27,798 nt of DNA from Deltaproteobacteria bacterium (GCA_023381945.1 JAMCQY010000236.1:1-27798), one strand, 5' to 3'. Counted from the stretch's first letter, positions 1-9,704 are shown. A program made the numbers and translations. The notes: generated by a model from the sequence alone, not told the origin.

Positions 1-2
1 CC

Positions 3-2753
3 AAGCGGGAGATTTCCATTTTTTTTGAGAATAAAGCCCTGGGGATGTCCATGGAATATGGCCTCAGAGCCAGTCTGATCGCTATTCAAGAAAGTTTTAA
101 ACAGGTTTTGCAAGAGCGCAAGTTGGGCCGCGACCGAATCTATACCCGCTTCATCTTCGCGGACAACTCCGGGGTATGCCTGATAGACAGCCAGAAAACG
201 CCGAACCCGGAATCCCAGGGAACCTATTGCCGGCAATTTTTGACGCCGTTGAACTCCTCCCCGGTGGTGGTAGTCAAAAAGTTAAACGGCACGGCGCAGT
301 TGATCGTGTCTTGCCCTTATTTTTTTAAAGGGACCTACTCAGGTCAGGTCGTCGCCTGGATTTCCACCGAAACCGTCCACAAACACCTGATCGGGGCCGA
401 TAGTCAATTCCAAAAAAAGATCCTGCGGATTTTTTCCAGCCAGGGTAATTTTTATCTGCCCACTGAGACGAATGGCCCCGACGTCTCAACGGTCTTACCC
501 ATTGTCTCCGGACTGGCAGACCTGGAATACCATCGCTTTAAGTTGGCAAAACCTGCCGGCGGGGCGGTGGAGATGATTTCCACCTGGATGCCGGTCCAAG
601 ATACGCCCCTGCTTCTGGTGGGGGCTATACCGGCCCGTGAATTATTGGGCTATCTTTCCCCCTGGCATCTGCTGGCGGTTTTGGGTTCCCTATCGATCTT
701 TTCCCTGGTCGGAGGCGGCGTGGCCTGGTGGACCAACACCCGCAACGTCGTCCTCAGGACCCGACTGGAAGGAGCCGCTATCCGCGAACAGGAGATCGGC
801 GAAAAGAACGTGCAACTCCAAGGGGAGGTCGCCGAACGGAAGCGGGCGGAGAAGGCGCTGCGCAGTGCCGAAGAAAAATATCGAACTATCTTTGAAAACG
901 CCGTTGAAGGCATCTTTCAAAGCACTCCTAAGGGCCGCTTCCTCAGCGCCAATCCCGCCATGGCTAAGATGCACGGCTTCGTTTCTCCCGAAGAAATGAT
1001 CACCGAAATTATGGACATTGAAAATCAGCTTTATGTTGACCCCAAACGCTGGGATGACTGTCAAAGGCTGATGAACAGCCATGGGTTTGTCAAGGGATTC
1101 GAATGTCAGATTTCCAAAAAAGACGGCGGCAAACTCTGGGTCTCCCAGAGTGCCCGGATTGTGCAAGACGATCACGGCGCGGTCCTCTTTTATGAAGGTT
1201 TTATGCAGGATATTACTGAGCGGAAGGAGGCCGAAGAACTATCCAGGGATTTAATTGCGGCCTCGCCCATCGGCATCTATATTAGCCAAGCCGGCAAATT
1301 TCAGATTATTAATCAATGGTTTCAGGATATTACCGGTTTCGAGAAAGATGAATTGTACTTGATGGACCCGGCGAATCTGGTCCACCCGGAAGACCGGCGC
1401 GAGGTGGAACAGAAGGCGGCCAGCATGCTGGCGGGCAAGAGCGCCACCGCTTATGAATACCGGATCATTACCCAAGAGGGAAAAGTCAGGTGGATTCTGG
1501 AGACGGTCACCCCTACCACCTACCAGGGTAATGACGCCATCCTGGGCTTCTCCATGGACATTACTGGACACAAGGAGTTGGAGAAACAACTCCTGCAGGC
1601 CCAAAAAATGGAGGCGGTGGGCCGCCTGGCCGGTGGAGTGGCCCATGATTTCAACAATATGTTGGGAGCCATCATCGGCTACACCGAAATGTTGATGAGC
1701 CATCTCGACCCCAACGAGACCCCTTATCACTATGGCGAAGAGGTCCGGAAGGCCGCGGACCGGGCCGCCATGTTGACCCGGCAGCTTTTGGCTTTCAGCC
1801 GCAAGCAGATGCTGCAACCCCAAAAGCTCAATCTCAACAGCGTCATCGGTGATTTGGAAAAGATGCTGCGCCGTCTCATCGGTGAAGATGTCGAACTCTT
1901 TTTAAATCTCGAACCGCTGCTGGCAATTATCAAGGCCGACGCCGGCCAGATGGAACAGGTCATCTTGAATCTGGCGATCAACGCCCGGGATGCCATGCCC
2001 CAGGGCGGCAGACTCATCATCTCTACTGCCAATGTCAATCTTGATGAAGCTTATGGCCGGAACCATTCGGACTTTGTCCCCGGCCCCTATATCCTCATAG
2101 GGGTCACCGATGATGGCCTGGGCATGGCCCCCGAGACCGTGGATCACATCTTCGAACCTTTCTTTACCACCAAGGAGGTGGGCAGCGGCACCGGCTTGGG
2201 ACTCTCCACGGTCTATGGCATTGTCAAACAGAGCGGCGGCTTCATCGAGGTCGTTAGCAAGCCTGGCATGGGAACCACCTTCAAAGTTTTCCTGCCCGCG
2301 GTGGGAGATTTTCTGGAATATTTTGAAGCCAAGACCTCGGATGAGGAGCCCCTACGCGGCTCAGAAACCATCCTGCTGGTGGAAGATGAAGAGATCCTCC
2401 GGAAATTGCTCAAGAATGCCTTGGAGATCAACGGCTATAAAGTCTTGGAGGCTCACAACGGCCGGGAAGCTATTGAGTTTTGCGAGCAGTATAGCGAACC
2501 GATCCACCTGATGTTAACGGATGTGGTGATGCCCCAGATGAGCGGCCGGGAGTTAGCCCAACGCCTGATGCGGCTGCGGCCGGAGATCAAGGTGCTGTAC
2601 ATGTCGGGCTATGCCGAGGATGTTCTGTTCCGCCAGGGCGTACTTGATGCAAGCCTGACCTTTCTGCAAAAACCCTTCAGACAGCATGAATTGACGGTCA
2701 AGGTCCGTCAGGTCCTGGATACCCCCCGGGAGGGGAAGGCTTCGCAGGCCTAA
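3..2753 (+). CDS. PAS-domain hybrid sensor histidine kinase (5' partial)
   Basis: The frame is open from base 3 through the first ATG at 45 with no stop, so the gene most likely begins left of the window. Counting from the Met at 45, residues 1-200 form an extracytoplasmic-type sensor region and a membrane helix lies near 205-228. A short coiled linker leads to two PAS domains (about 273-390 and 397-512), each ending in a DIT motif. The HisKA H-box is VAHDFNN with phospho-acceptor His534. The ATPase domain shows [14 protein letters not shown] (N box), DDGLGMA and [11 protein letters not shown] (G boxes). A C-terminal receiver (about 778-895) has acidic EDEE, phospho-acceptor Asp826 in LTDVVMP and the conserved Lys in LQKPF. 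The order sensor-TM-PAS-PAS-HK-REC is a hybrid kinase that would pass phosphate to a separate Hpt or regulator. No cognate regulator is adjacent and the signal is unknown. Confidence 0.9.
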   Translation, partial: KREISIFFENKALGMSMEYGLRASLIAIQESFKQVLQERKLGRDRIYTRFIFADNSGVCLIDSQKTPNPESQGTYCRQFLTPLNSSPVVVVKKLNGTAQLIVSCPYFFKGTYSGQVVAWISTETVHKHLIGADSQFQKKILRIFSSQGNFYLPTETNGPDVSTVLPIVSGLADLEYHRFKLAKPAGGAVEMISTWMPVQDTPLLLVGAIPARELLGYLSPWHLLAVLGSLSIFSLVGGGVAWWTNTRNVVLRTRLEGAAIREQEIGEKNVQLQGEVAERKRAEKALRSAEEKYRTIFENAVEGIFQSTPKGRFLSANPAMAKMHGFVSPEEMITEIMDIENQLYVDPKRWDDCQRLMNSHGFVKGFECQISKKDGGKLWVSQSARIVQDDHGAVLFYEGFMQDITERKEAEELSRDLIAASPIGIYISQAGKFQIINQWFQDITGFEKDELYLMDPANLVHPEDRREVEQKAASMLAGKSATAYEYRIITQEGKVRWILETVTPTTYQGNDAILGFSMDITGHKELEKQLLQAQKMEAVGRLAGGVAHDFNNMLGAIIGYTEMLMSHLDPNETPYHYGEEVRKAADRAAMLTRQLLAFSRKQMLQPQKLNLNSVIGDLEKMLRRLIGEDVELFLNLEPLLAIIKADAGQMEQVILNLAINARDAMPQGGRLIISTANVNLDEAYGRNHSDFVPGPYILIGVTDDGLGMAPETVDHIFEPFFTTKEVGSGTGLGLSTVYGIVKQSGGFIEVVSKPGMGTTFKVFLPAVGDFLEYFEAKTSDEEPLRGSETILLVEDEEILRKLLKNALEINGYKVLEAHNGREAIEFCEQYSEPIHLMLTDVVMPQMSGRELAQRLMRLRPEIKVLYMSGYAEDVLFRQGVLDASLTFLQKPFRQHELTVKVRQVLDTPREGKASQA

Positions 2754-2767
2754 TCCAATTTTTAATG

Positions 2768-2820
2768 GAGGACAGCCGCCCCGGCTGTTCCTTGGCAGGC
2801 GAGGGCGCCTGCTCTCCATA
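2768..2820. repeat. Dispersed double-hairpin repeat, core copy 1
   Basis: This 53-bp core folds as an outer TGGAG/CTCCA stem around two hairpins, ACAGCCG/CGGCTGT and GCAGGCG/CGCCTGC. The same core recurs at 11212-11264 and 13545-13597, where it sits inside larger elements with terminal inverted repeats. Here the terminal repeats are absent. It lies between the convergent ends of the kinase gene and gpmA and is followed by a T-rich tract, so it may serve as a terminator for the kinase gene. Confidence 0.7.
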
Positions 2821-2837
2821 TTCTTTTTTGCCCCGGT

Positions 2838-3587
2838 TCAGCCTTTCTTCTTCAACTGGTCGGCCACCGATTGAATAGCCTTGGCCACGGCCTCCGGGTC
2901 ACCCAGATAGTAGTGGCGGATGGGGGTCAGATCATCATTGAGCTCATAGACCAGGGGTATGCCGGTAGGGATATTGAGGCCGACGATCTCCGCATCGGGG
3001 ACATTATCCAGATATTTCACCAGGGCCCGGAGACTGTTGCCGTGGGCCGCGATCAGCACCCGTTGGCCCCCCTTCACCGCCGGAGCAATAACTTCGTGCC
3101 AATGAGGCAGGAAGCGGGCCACCACGTCTTTCAGGCATTCGGTGAGGGGGATATCTGAAGGGTTGATGTCGGCATAACGGGGGTCGCGGCCCGGGTAATA
3201 GGGATCGTCCTTGGTCAGCGCCGGCGGCGGCACGTCGTAGCTGCGCCGCCAGATCTTCACCTGTTCCATGCCGTGTTTCTCCACGGTCTCGGCCTTATTC
3301 AGGCCCTGCAAGGCCCCGTAATGGCGTTCATTGAGCCGCCAGCTATGCATAACCGGCAGCCACATCAGGTCCATCTCTTCCAGGGCCAGCCACAGGGTCT
3401 TGATAGCCCGCTTCAACATGGAAGTGAAGCACACGTCGAAGACGTAGCCCTCCCGGGCCAGGGTGCGGCCCGCCTGCACCGCCTCTTCCACCCCCCGCTC
3501 GGAGAGGCCCACATCGATCCAGCCGGTGAAACGGTTTTCTTTATTCCAGACGCTTTCCCCGTGACGCAACAAGACGATTTTCTTCAT
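2838..3587 (-). CDS. gpmA: 2,3-bisphosphoglycerate-dependent phosphoglycerate mutase
   Basis: This cytoplasmic enzyme of glycolysis and gluconeogenesis interconverts 3- and 2-phosphoglycerate through a phosphohistidine. The 249-residue product matches the usual GpmA length of about 250. It starts with [14 protein letters not shown], giving the RHGE motif with catalytic His9, and has [11 protein letters not shown], the [12 protein letters not shown] segment and the second histidine in AHGNSLRAL. An upstream in-frame ATG at 3599 would add MRGK, but AGAGGG lies just before the ATG at 3587, so I prefer that start. The gene is convergent with the kinase gene, with a double-hairpin repeat between their ends. 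Nothing else nearby belongs to glycolysis, so it appears to be a single-gene unit. Confidence 0.95.
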   Translation of the reverse strand: MKKIVLLRHGESVWNKENRFTGWIDVGLSERGVEEAVQAGRTLAREGYVFDVCFTSMLKRAIKTLWLALEEMDLMWLPVMHSWRLNERHYGALQGLNKAETVEKHGMEQVKIWRRSYDVPPPALTKDDPYYPGRDPRYADINPSDIPLTECLKDVVARFLPHWHEVIAPAVKGGQRVLIAAHGNSLRALVKYLDNVPDAEIVGLNIPTGIPLVYELNDDLTPIRHYYLGDPEAVAKAIQSVADQLKKKG

Positions 3588-3599
3588 TTTCCCTCTCAT

Positions 3600-3956
3600 G
3601 AGTTTCGAGTTTTCAGTTTTTCGGTTCAGTTACTAATCTTAACTTTTTGATCTAGGCTCAACTATCCTGTCATTCTGAGGGAGCCGAAGGCGACCGGAGA
3701 ATCGAGAGCCGCTGTTCCCGGTCTTCAATCTTCGGTCTGTTTTCCGTCCCCGGTCTAATTCTCACCCCTGCCCTGCCATATTAAAACTTGCCGGAACTTT
3801 TCTCAAGGGCTAAGGTCAGTCTTCCGCGCCAATTCGGGGTTTCGGCCAGTCATCACGGAGGCGGAATTGCCCGATTGCATCCGGCCCCGAAGCATGTTAG
3901 GGTGGCTGGCAAGCACGGCTGCGCCAATCTTCGGTCATCTTTGAAAGGGTTTAGTC
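3600..3956. other. Intergenic region, possible structured leader
   Basis: I see no convincing gene in these 357 bases. The sequence around 3668-3703 (CATTCTGAGGGAGCCGAAGG and onward) resembles dispersed intergenic repeats of this bacterial group. Nearer the next gene, 3833-3839 (TTCGGGG) pairs perfectly with 3885-3891 (CCCCGAA) and encloses a small GGC/GCC hairpin, so the leader of the DUF599 gene may be structured. It does not match a riboswitch class I can recall. Confidence 0.3.
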
Positions 3957-4619
3957 ATGATCGAGTCGACGCCCTACCTGGAACTCTATCTCACCTCCGC
4001 CTCCTTCCTGTTATTGATTATCTACCATCTGCGCCTGTTCTACCAGGTGCGCCGCCGCCCCTTGACTACTGCCATAGGCATCACCAATCACCTGCGCGGC
4101 CATTGGGTGCAATCCATTATGGAGGAAAAGCGGGACATCCTGGCAGTCCAGACCCTGCGCAACTGGGTGATGGCCTCCAGTTTTCTGGCCTCCACGGCTA
4201 TTCTCATCTGTTTGGGATTGATCAGCGTCGCGGCCAGTTCTGAGAAGATGGCGGAAATCACCCCCTTTCTCAAAGAACTGGTGCGGGAACATCGAGCCTT
4301 GTGGCTGTTTAAGATCATGGTAATTATCGTCAACTTCTTCGTCATCTTCTTTAACTTCACCCTGGCCATTCGCTACTTCAACCACGTCAATTTCATGATC
4401 AACATCCCCTCCACCCTGGCCCATAAGATCACCCCGGAATATGTCGGTGGCATCCTTACCCACGCCACTTTCCATTACACCGCCGGTATGCGGGGCTACT
4501 ATATCGGGGTGCTCCTGATGTTATGGCTCTTCGGGCCCATCTGGATGCTGCTGGGAACCATAATCATGCTGGCGGCTTTACATCACCTGGATGCCAGACC
4601 CGGAGGCTCCGCCTCGTGA
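3957..4619 (+). CDS. DUF599 family membrane protein
   Basis: This 220-residue protein appears to be a polytopic inner-membrane protein. Hydrophobic segments lie near residues 8-28, 72-93, 118-141 and 183-207. The pattern matches DUF599 as I know it: an N-terminal helix, the RRRPLTTAIGITNHLRGHWV stretch, then TLRNWVMASSFLASTAILI. DUF599 has no established biochemical function. The start is the ATG preceded by AAAGGG about eight bases upstream. It is separated from the next gene by about 200 bases with no clear terminator, so co-transcription is uncertain. Confidence 0.75.
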   Translation: MIESTPYLELYLTSASFLLLIIYHLRLFYQVRRRPLTTAIGITNHLRGHWVQSIMEEKRDILAVQTLRNWVMASSFLASTAILICLGLISVAASSEKMAEITPFLKELVREHRALWLFKIMVIIVNFFVIFFNFTLAIRYFNHVNFMINIPSTLAHKITPEYVGGILTHATFHYTAGMRGYYIGVLLMLWLFGPIWMLLGTIIMLAALHHLDARPGGSAS

Positions 4620-4824
4620 TCGCTCCTCAATCCACCCAACCTTCACTCCCCTTCCCTTCTCGGCTTTTGGCAAAAATGAGGAAAAACGAAGCTCAGAATC
4701 AGGGTTGCCCTGATTGTTCCAAGCCTGCTTGTACTTAACAATATAGGCACAGGATTCTCTGTCGGAATTCCTGAGGCGGAATTATCCGTCTGCCGGTCAA
4801 AATGCTCGGGGGAAAGGGTCTTCA

Positions 4825-6342
4825 GTGGGTTCCAAAGATTTTACCGTCAGGATTGGCCAGGACGAAATCGGCCATATCCTGGATCGCAAAGAGAATCTGG
4901 ATCACCACGGCCAGTTGTGGGAATACATCTCCCGCTACCAGGCCCTGGGCTGGGATTTGACCCTCATCACGGCCCAAGGGGCTGACCTCGGCCTGGATCT
5001 GCACCAGCCCCAGGAGGTTTGGTGGAAACAGCTGACGGATTTGGGGTTGGAAGGGGTCCAGGTGAACCTGGCTGTCCGCACCGGCCGCAACTCTCGCCTC
5101 CTGGTCCTGGAAGTCAATAAAGGCGGCGGCACCCTGTCCCTGGATCTGCTGGGCGACTGGCGGGCCCAATGCGTCGCCGAACTAGGGAATTGCCGGGAGC
5201 AGCATTATTATTATCTACCCCCGGACTCCCAGAACCCCCCCTCCCATTTTCTGGCCCGCGACGTCCTGATTTACGGCGAAGGCGGCTTAGTTTTGACGCC
5301 CCCCTCCATCGAGCCGGAGGACCGGGACCCCTGGCGCTGGCTGACCTCTCCCTGGGAAAACCCGCCTCAAGCGCCCAAACCGGCAGTTTGGCAATTCCTT
5401 CGGGAACAGGCCGCACCCAACGCCTGCCGCTCACAGGAAATGCCCGGCTGGGAAGAAATCTACCGGGCCATCATCCCATATGACGGTCTGTTCAAGGTCC
5501 TGATGGCGCCTCCGCTGGATATGGATAAATATTACCGCGACATCATTGCCGCGGCCAGGGCGGTGGGACTGGGAGATCCGCAACCGCTCCTGGGTTTATT
5601 GTGGCACGCCCCGCACGGCGACGCTCGCAATAACCCCGAGAGGTGGCAATATCTCCAAAAGCTCCTGGCCAGCGATAACTTTAAGACCGCCTCCGCACCA
5701 GCCGTCCCCGGGTTGTGGGCCGGCCCCGCTTCGGGAGGCTCATCTTCCGAACCCCCTGCCCTGGCAGGGCCCCTGGCCCCATTGGAGCAGATTCTGGGGA
5801 TGGGGGAACTGACCCGGCAACTCTTGGGCGAGACGGAACCCGAGCCATCACAGCCTAAATTCGAGAAGACCGTCTCCGGGCAGTTTTTCCAGCTTCTGGC
5901 AGTCCTGGGAGAGAAGGTGATCGGTGAAAGCTGCCGCAACGAAGCTCTCCAATCGGGGCTGGAGACCCAGGCTACGGAGCTGGAACGTCTGGTGGCGGAA
6001 ATCGAACAATGTGCTCCCGCCGCGGCCGGGACTAATCAACCTGCCTCCCCTCCCTCCTCGGGCGACATGGGTGCGGCAGTCCCACCGTGGATGGCGTCCA
6101 TCGCCCCACAGCCGCGTCAGAAGTCCGGGAAACTGCAAGAAGTTAAAGCCATGGTTCAGGACTTCCTCAGCAAAAACCCGGACCTGGGCGAAGACCGGAG
6201 CAAGGTCCAGATGGTGCTGTTTTCTCTGAAAAATTACGTGAGTATCAATCCCGATTACGCCAGCCTGTCTTTCCGGGAAAAGTTGGAAAAAGCCGGTCAG
6301 ATGGCCAGGAGTTTTTTGAACCATCCGACCAAGGCCCAATAG
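4825..6342 (+). CDS. Primase-polymerase (Prim-Pol) fold protein with altered catalytic residues
   Basis: The start is a GTG preceded by GGAAAGG. The N-terminal 180 residues follow the layout of bifunctional primase/polymerase domains: ALGWDLTLI, LAVRTGRNSRLLVLEVN at 82-98, QHYYYLPP at 126-133 and LVLTPPS at 155-161. These match the family's nucleotide-binding strand (tG..sGl.vlDvD), the H-strand, and the APPS segment. The metal-binding DxD is replaced by Glu96-Val-Asn98, so polymerase activity is doubtful. The rest of the 505-residue protein shows no helicase domain; it has a Pro/Gly/Ser-rich linker near 285-310, a helical segment near 345-395, a second linker, and a helical tail (about 430-505). 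It heads a run of genes for a PilZ-like membrane protein, a ParA-type ATPase and an AAA+ ATPase, which is not a replication context. Fold assignment is by eye. Confidence 0.55.
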   Translation: MGSKDFTVRIGQDEIGHILDRKENLDHHGQLWEYISRYQALGWDLTLITAQGADLGLDLHQPQEVWWKQLTDLGLEGVQVNLAVRTGRNSRLLVLEVNKGGGTLSLDLLGDWRAQCVAELGNCREQHYYYLPPDSQNPPSHFLARDVLIYGEGGLVLTPPSIEPEDRDPWRWLTSPWENPPQAPKPAVWQFLREQAAPNACRSQEMPGWEEIYRAIIPYDGLFKVLMAPPLDMDKYYRDIIAAARAVGLGDPQPLLGLLWHAPHGDARNNPERWQYLQKLLASDNFKTASAPAVPGLWAGPASGGSSSEPPALAGPLAPLEQILGMGELTRQLLGETEPEPSQPKFEKTVSGQFFQLLAVLGEKVIGESCRNEALQSGLETQATELERLVAEIEQCAPAAAGTNQPASPPSSGDMGAAVPPWMASIAPQPRQKSGKLQEVKAMVQDFLSKNPDLGEDRSKVQMVLFSLKNYVSINPDYASLSFREKLEKAGQMARSFLNHPTKAQ

Positions 6343-6385
6343 GCGGCCGGCGGAACCGATTACCAGAGTCCGAAGGAGCAATCTT

Positions 6386-7000
6386 ATGCCCGCTGAACCG
6401 TTTGTGGCTGCCAAAAACAGGGCCTCCAAACCGGCTATGATCTTACGGATCCACCGACCGGGCGGGGAAGCGCCGTTGCAGTTTCCGGCAGTGATCCGGA
6501 ATCTGGTAAATGGGGTTGCTACTGTGGAAGTGAATAATCCCTGGACTGAAATGAACTGGGAAACCTTAAAAGGCCAGGGGGGCAGCCTGCGCCTGCTCGG
6601 CGAGACCGGAGAGGTTACCGACCTTCAGGGCATCATTAACTGGACCCTGTATAACGTTCAGGACCATGATAACGGCAAACTTAGTCTCTGTCTGGAGATT
6701 ACCGACCTGGACCCGTCAGCCCGGAAGCTGCTGGCGGAATACATTCCCTATACAGCTAAAGATATCAAAGGGTTTTGGGACCAATGGGACCAGACTCAGG
6801 AAAGCCGGGCTCCTAAGCTGCCGCTGGTAGTCACCAAGGGAGGCCTGGCCGCTCTGGGCTTGCTTTTCGCTGGCCTGGCGCTGCAGTTTTCCGGTCCCTT
6901 GGAGTTCAGACTTTTTGGCTTACTGCTGTGGTGCGGCGGCACCCTGGTAATAGCCTGGCAGGCTCTCCGTTTCTGGAAAAATCGAAAAGCTTCTCATTGA
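6386..7000 (+). CDS. PilZ-like domain membrane protein
   Basis: The 204-residue product has an N-terminal beta-rich region (about 18-120) resembling a PilZ barrel, with PAVIRNLVNGVATVEVNNPW and a later strand LSLCLEITDLDPSARKLLAEYI. The usual c-di-GMP signature (RxxxR then DxSxxG) is not clear, so ligand binding should not be assumed. Two hydrophobic helices near 148-166 and 172-192 are followed by a basic tail, which suggests anchoring with the barrel in the cytoplasm. GGAG sits before the ATG. It lies 43 bases after the Prim-Pol-like gene and 34 bases before the ParA-like gene, so it is probably in the same operon. A non-PilZ beta domain is the main alternative. Confidence 0.45.
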   Translation: MPAEPFVAAKNRASKPAMILRIHRPGGEAPLQFPAVIRNLVNGVATVEVNNPWTEMNWETLKGQGGSLRLLGETGEVTDLQGIINWTLYNVQDHDNGKLSLCLEITDLDPSARKLLAEYIPYTAKDIKGFWDQWDQTQESRAPKLPLVVTKGGLAALGLLFAGLALQFSGPLEFRLFGLLLWCGGTLVIAWQALRFWKNRKASH

Positions 7001-7034
7001 CCGGGGCGAGCAGCTCTCAGGTGAGGAGGATAAA

Positions 7035-8045
7035 TTGTCTGGGAATTTGGGAAGAATCAAACTGTGGAGTATCGGCGGCGGCAAGGGGGGTATCGGGAAA
7101 AGCATGGTGTCCCTGGGGCTGGGGATCAGTCTGGCCCGCCTGGGGAAAAAGGTCATCCTGATCGACGGCGACTTGGGAGGGGCCAACCTGCATACCCTGA
7201 TGGGGGTGCGTTATCCCCACGTCACCCTGGAACACTTTCTCATGAAAAAAGTGGACCGCCTCGAAGATATCATTATCCCCACCCAGGTAGAGGGGATCGG
7301 GCTGATTTGCGGCGCCGACGATATCCTCGGGTCCGCCAACCCCACCTATTCCCAAAAGATCAGGCTGTTGAACCAGATCGAAGCCCTGCCGGCCCAATAC
7401 GTTCTTTTGGACCTGGGCGCCGGCACCGCCTTCAACCTCTTGGATTTCTTCAATTATTCTCCTGGCAAAATCGTCCTGTTTACCTCGCAAACGACTTCTT
7501 TGCAGAATGCTTACGGCTTCATCAAGAGCGCCCTCTACCGCAAGATCTCCCGGGACATGGCCAAGGATCAAGAGGTCATGGACCTCTTGTATCAAAGTGA
7601 GGACGAAGGCCAGGGGAGCGTCGGGACGGTCAGTGAACTCCTGGCCCAACTCAAGGAAAAGTCTCCCAGGTCTCACGACCAACTCATCCAGTTACTGGCT
7701 GATTATCAGATCTTCCTGGTGGTCAATATGGTGAAATCCAATACCGATTTGACCGCGCCGGATATCATTAATTCGGTGTGCACCGACTTCTTGAGCCTCA
7801 AGCCGGAGATCATGGGGCATGTCTCCTATGATCCGGCCTTTGAAGCCGCGGTCAGCCGCATGAATCAGTTTCCCCTGAGTAACAAAAAGAGCAAGGCCGC
7901 CGGTAATCTGGCCCAAATCGCCCTGAAGGTCGTCAAGGAATCGATGCTGCCCCGGTCCTCTTGGGGGACACCTTCAGCGGAGCCGGAGGATGCCGAGGAA
8001 CCAACCCTCGAGCCTCTGATCACTCAACCTTCTTTTTCCTCATGA
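7035..8045 (+). CDS. FlhG/MinD-type ParA family ATPase
   Basis: The start is a TTG preceded by GAGGAGG. The protein opens with a deviant Walker A, GGGKGGIGKS, including the signature lysine (Lys17), followed by LIDGDLGGANLHTLMG and the Walker B-like YVLLDLGAGT. These identify the MinD/FlhG branch of ParA-type P-loop ATPases, which dimerise on ATP and position protein complexes at poles, membranes or nucleoids. At 336 residues it is slightly longer than typical FlhG; an insertion near 180-220 and a variable tail account for this. No flagellar genes are in the window. The neighbours are a PilZ-like membrane protein and an AAA+ protein with an MshEN-like N-terminus, which hints at placement of an envelope machine. 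The stop codon overlaps the next possible ATG in ATGA. Confidence 0.8.
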   Translation: MSGNLGRIKLWSIGGGKGGIGKSMVSLGLGISLARLGKKVILIDGDLGGANLHTLMGVRYPHVTLEHFLMKKVDRLEDIIIPTQVEGIGLICGADDILGSANPTYSQKIRLLNQIEALPAQYVLLDLGAGTAFNLLDFFNYSPGKIVLFTSQTTSLQNAYGFIKSALYRKISRDMAKDQEVMDLLYQSEDEGQGSVGTVSELLAQLKEKSPRSHDQLIQLLADYQIFLVVNMVKSNTDLTAPDIINSVCTDFLSLKPEIMGHVSYDPAFEAAVSRMNQFPLSNKKSKAAGNLAQIALKVVKESMLPRSSWGTPSAEPEDAEEPTLEPLITQPSFSS

Positions 8046-8137
8046 AGTTGACGGTGACCAAGGATGGTGGCCAAGCTCCTGGTTCAAAAACTTCTCCGGT
8101 CCGCCGTCTTCAGTCCTTATTGATGGAGATGCCATGA
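8042..8137 (+). CDS. Possible 31-residue coupled small ORF
   Basis: This short frame starts at an ATG that overlaps the stop of the ParA-like gene (ATGA) and ends with a TGA that overlaps the ATG of the AAA+ gene (ATGA again). The product would be MKLTVTKDGG at the start and RRLQSLLMEMP at the end, with no recognisable domain. The double ATGA overlap would couple translation of the two large genes across an otherwise 88-base gap. No strong ribosome binding site precedes it; re-initiation would be needed. It could also be a chance frame. Confidence 0.35.
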   Translation: MKLTVTKDGGQAPGSKTSPVRRLQSLLMEMP

Positions 8138-9603
8138 ATCTAGCCCAGCGCCTGCTTAAGGCCGGTGTCCTCACCATAGAAGAATTGGCCCCAGCCCTGT
8201 ATCGCCAAAAGAAAAATCGGAGTTTCCTGGCTAAACATCTCTTGGACCTGAAGCTGGTGGAACCGGAGATCCTGGACGACTTTATTTATGCCTACCCCCC
8301 GATTCCCGAGACCCTGGAAGAGACCGGACTCACCCAAAACCTGTTGATTCAGCTGATTCTTAAGCACGCCTATTTCCGGGACACCTTCTCTGTCCGGGAA
8401 ATGTGCCGGGATATCCGGATCGGTCCTAACATCGTGGAGTCTCTCTTCTCCTATCTCAAGAAGCAGAATCAAATCTTTGTCAGGCCCCGGGACGCCGTTT
8501 CCACCAAGGGCCGGATGTCCATGGAGATGTATTACGCCCTGACCGAGCAGGGGAAAGCCCTGGCTGAGCAAGCCCTGGAAACCAACCGCTATATTGGGCC
8601 GGCCCCGGTTCCCCTGGAAGACTATTGGGACTGGGTTGAGTTTCAGTCCATCAACCAGGAAAAAATGGAGATGCCTCAACTCGAAGCGGCGTTTTCCGAG
8701 TTGGAAGTGAATCCCGGCCTTTTGGAAAAGATCGGCCCGGCCGTCAACAGCGGCCGCTCCATTTTCCTGTTCGGTCCTTCGGGCAACGGCAAGACGGTCA
8801 TGTCCACCGCCATCGGCCACGCCTTCGAAGACCTGGTTTACATTCCTTTCGCCCTTTACGTCTATGGTCAGATCATCCGCCTCTTCGATGAGGTCAACCA
8901 CCAACCGGCAAACACCAATGGCAACTTGCGCCACGATCCCCGCTGGGTCTTGTGCCGGCGGCCGGTGGTTATCGTCGGCGGCGAAATGACCGAAGATTCC
9001 CTGGAACTGCGCTTCAACCCCCTGTTGAAATTCTATGAGGCGCCCCACCAGATGCGGGCTAATAACGGCGTCTTCATCATCGACGATTTCGGCCGCCAGA
9101 AGATGTCCCCGACCCAGCTCCTCAACCGTTGGATGTATCCTCTGGAGACTCACCAGGATTTCTGCTGCCTCCACACCGGCCAACAGTTTGGGGTGCCCTT
9201 CGACCAGCTCATTATCTTTTCCACCAATCTGAACCCTCACAGCCTGGCCGACGAAGCCTTCTTGCGGCGCATCCGGCACAAGATCTTCATCGGCTACGTC
9301 ACGCCGAACCAATACGTGTCGATTTTTCGCAAGGTTTGCCAGGATTTCGACATGGAGTTCGACGAAGCGCTGGTTTGGGATATTTTGGAACGTTATTACG
9401 TGGCCACTTCCCGCCCCCTATCCGCCTGCCACCCCCGGGATCTCATCGAGAACCTGGTGGACCGGGCCCGCTTCCTGGGAGAAACGCCTCAACTCACGGC
9501 CACGGAACTGGATTCCGTCTGCCAGAGCTACTTTATCAAACAGGCGGACATCTCCAACTACGATAAGCTCACTAACATCGGCGATCCCAAGCCGCTGCAA
9601 TGA
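8134..9603 (+). CDS. AAA+ ATPase with MshEN-like N-terminal domain
   Basis: The 489-residue protein has three parts. Residues 1-55 (LAQRLLKAGVLTIEELAPAL and a following Leu-rich helix) resemble the MshEN/GspE N-terminal fold of type II secretion and type IV pilus ATPases, which can bind c-di-GMP. Residues about 60-150 look like a winged helix. The AAA+ core follows, with Walker A GPSGNGKT at 214-221, Walker B FIIDDFG at 314-320, a sensor-1 region IIFSTNL, and an arginine pair in FLRRIRHK. It is not a secretion ATPase, since the core is a standard AAA+ and not a GspE core. A GGAG lies eight bases before the ATG. As the last gene of the apparent operon it may be the motor or remodeller acting with the ParA-like protein. 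The specific role is unknown. Confidence 0.7.
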   Translation: MNLAQRLLKAGVLTIEELAPALYRQKKNRSFLAKHLLDLKLVEPEILDDFIYAYPPIPETLEETGLTQNLLIQLILKHAYFRDTFSVREMCRDIRIGPNIVESLFSYLKKQNQIFVRPRDAVSTKGRMSMEMYYALTEQGKALAEQALETNRYIGPAPVPLEDYWDWVEFQSINQEKMEMPQLEAAFSELEVNPGLLEKIGPAVNSGRSIFLFGPSGNGKTVMSTAIGHAFEDLVYIPFALYVYGQIIRLFDEVNHQPANTNGNLRHDPRWVLCRRPVVIVGGEMTEDSLELRFNPLLKFYEAPHQMRANNGVFIIDDFGRQKMSPTQLLNRWMYPLETHQDFCCLHTGQQFGVPFDQLIIFSTNLNPHSLADEAFLRRIRHKIFIGYVTPNQYVSIFRKVCQDFDMEFDEALVWDILERYYVATSRPLSACHPRDLIENLVDRARFLGETPQLTATELDSVCQSYFIKQADISNYDKLTNIGDPKPLQ

Positions 9604-9704
9604 ATTAGATCCGCCCCACCCGCCATTTTTCTTGGGCTCTATCCCGGATTAATGATAAAGTGTGAATAATTCTTGAAGATTGCCAAGATGTTTCCGATGA
9701 TTAA

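Noticed and set aside
8140..9312. 390-codon minus-strand ORF opposite the AAA+ ATPase gene
   Set aside because: The plus strand has Walker A and B motifs and a ribosome binding site; the minus product resembles no family and is a shadow.
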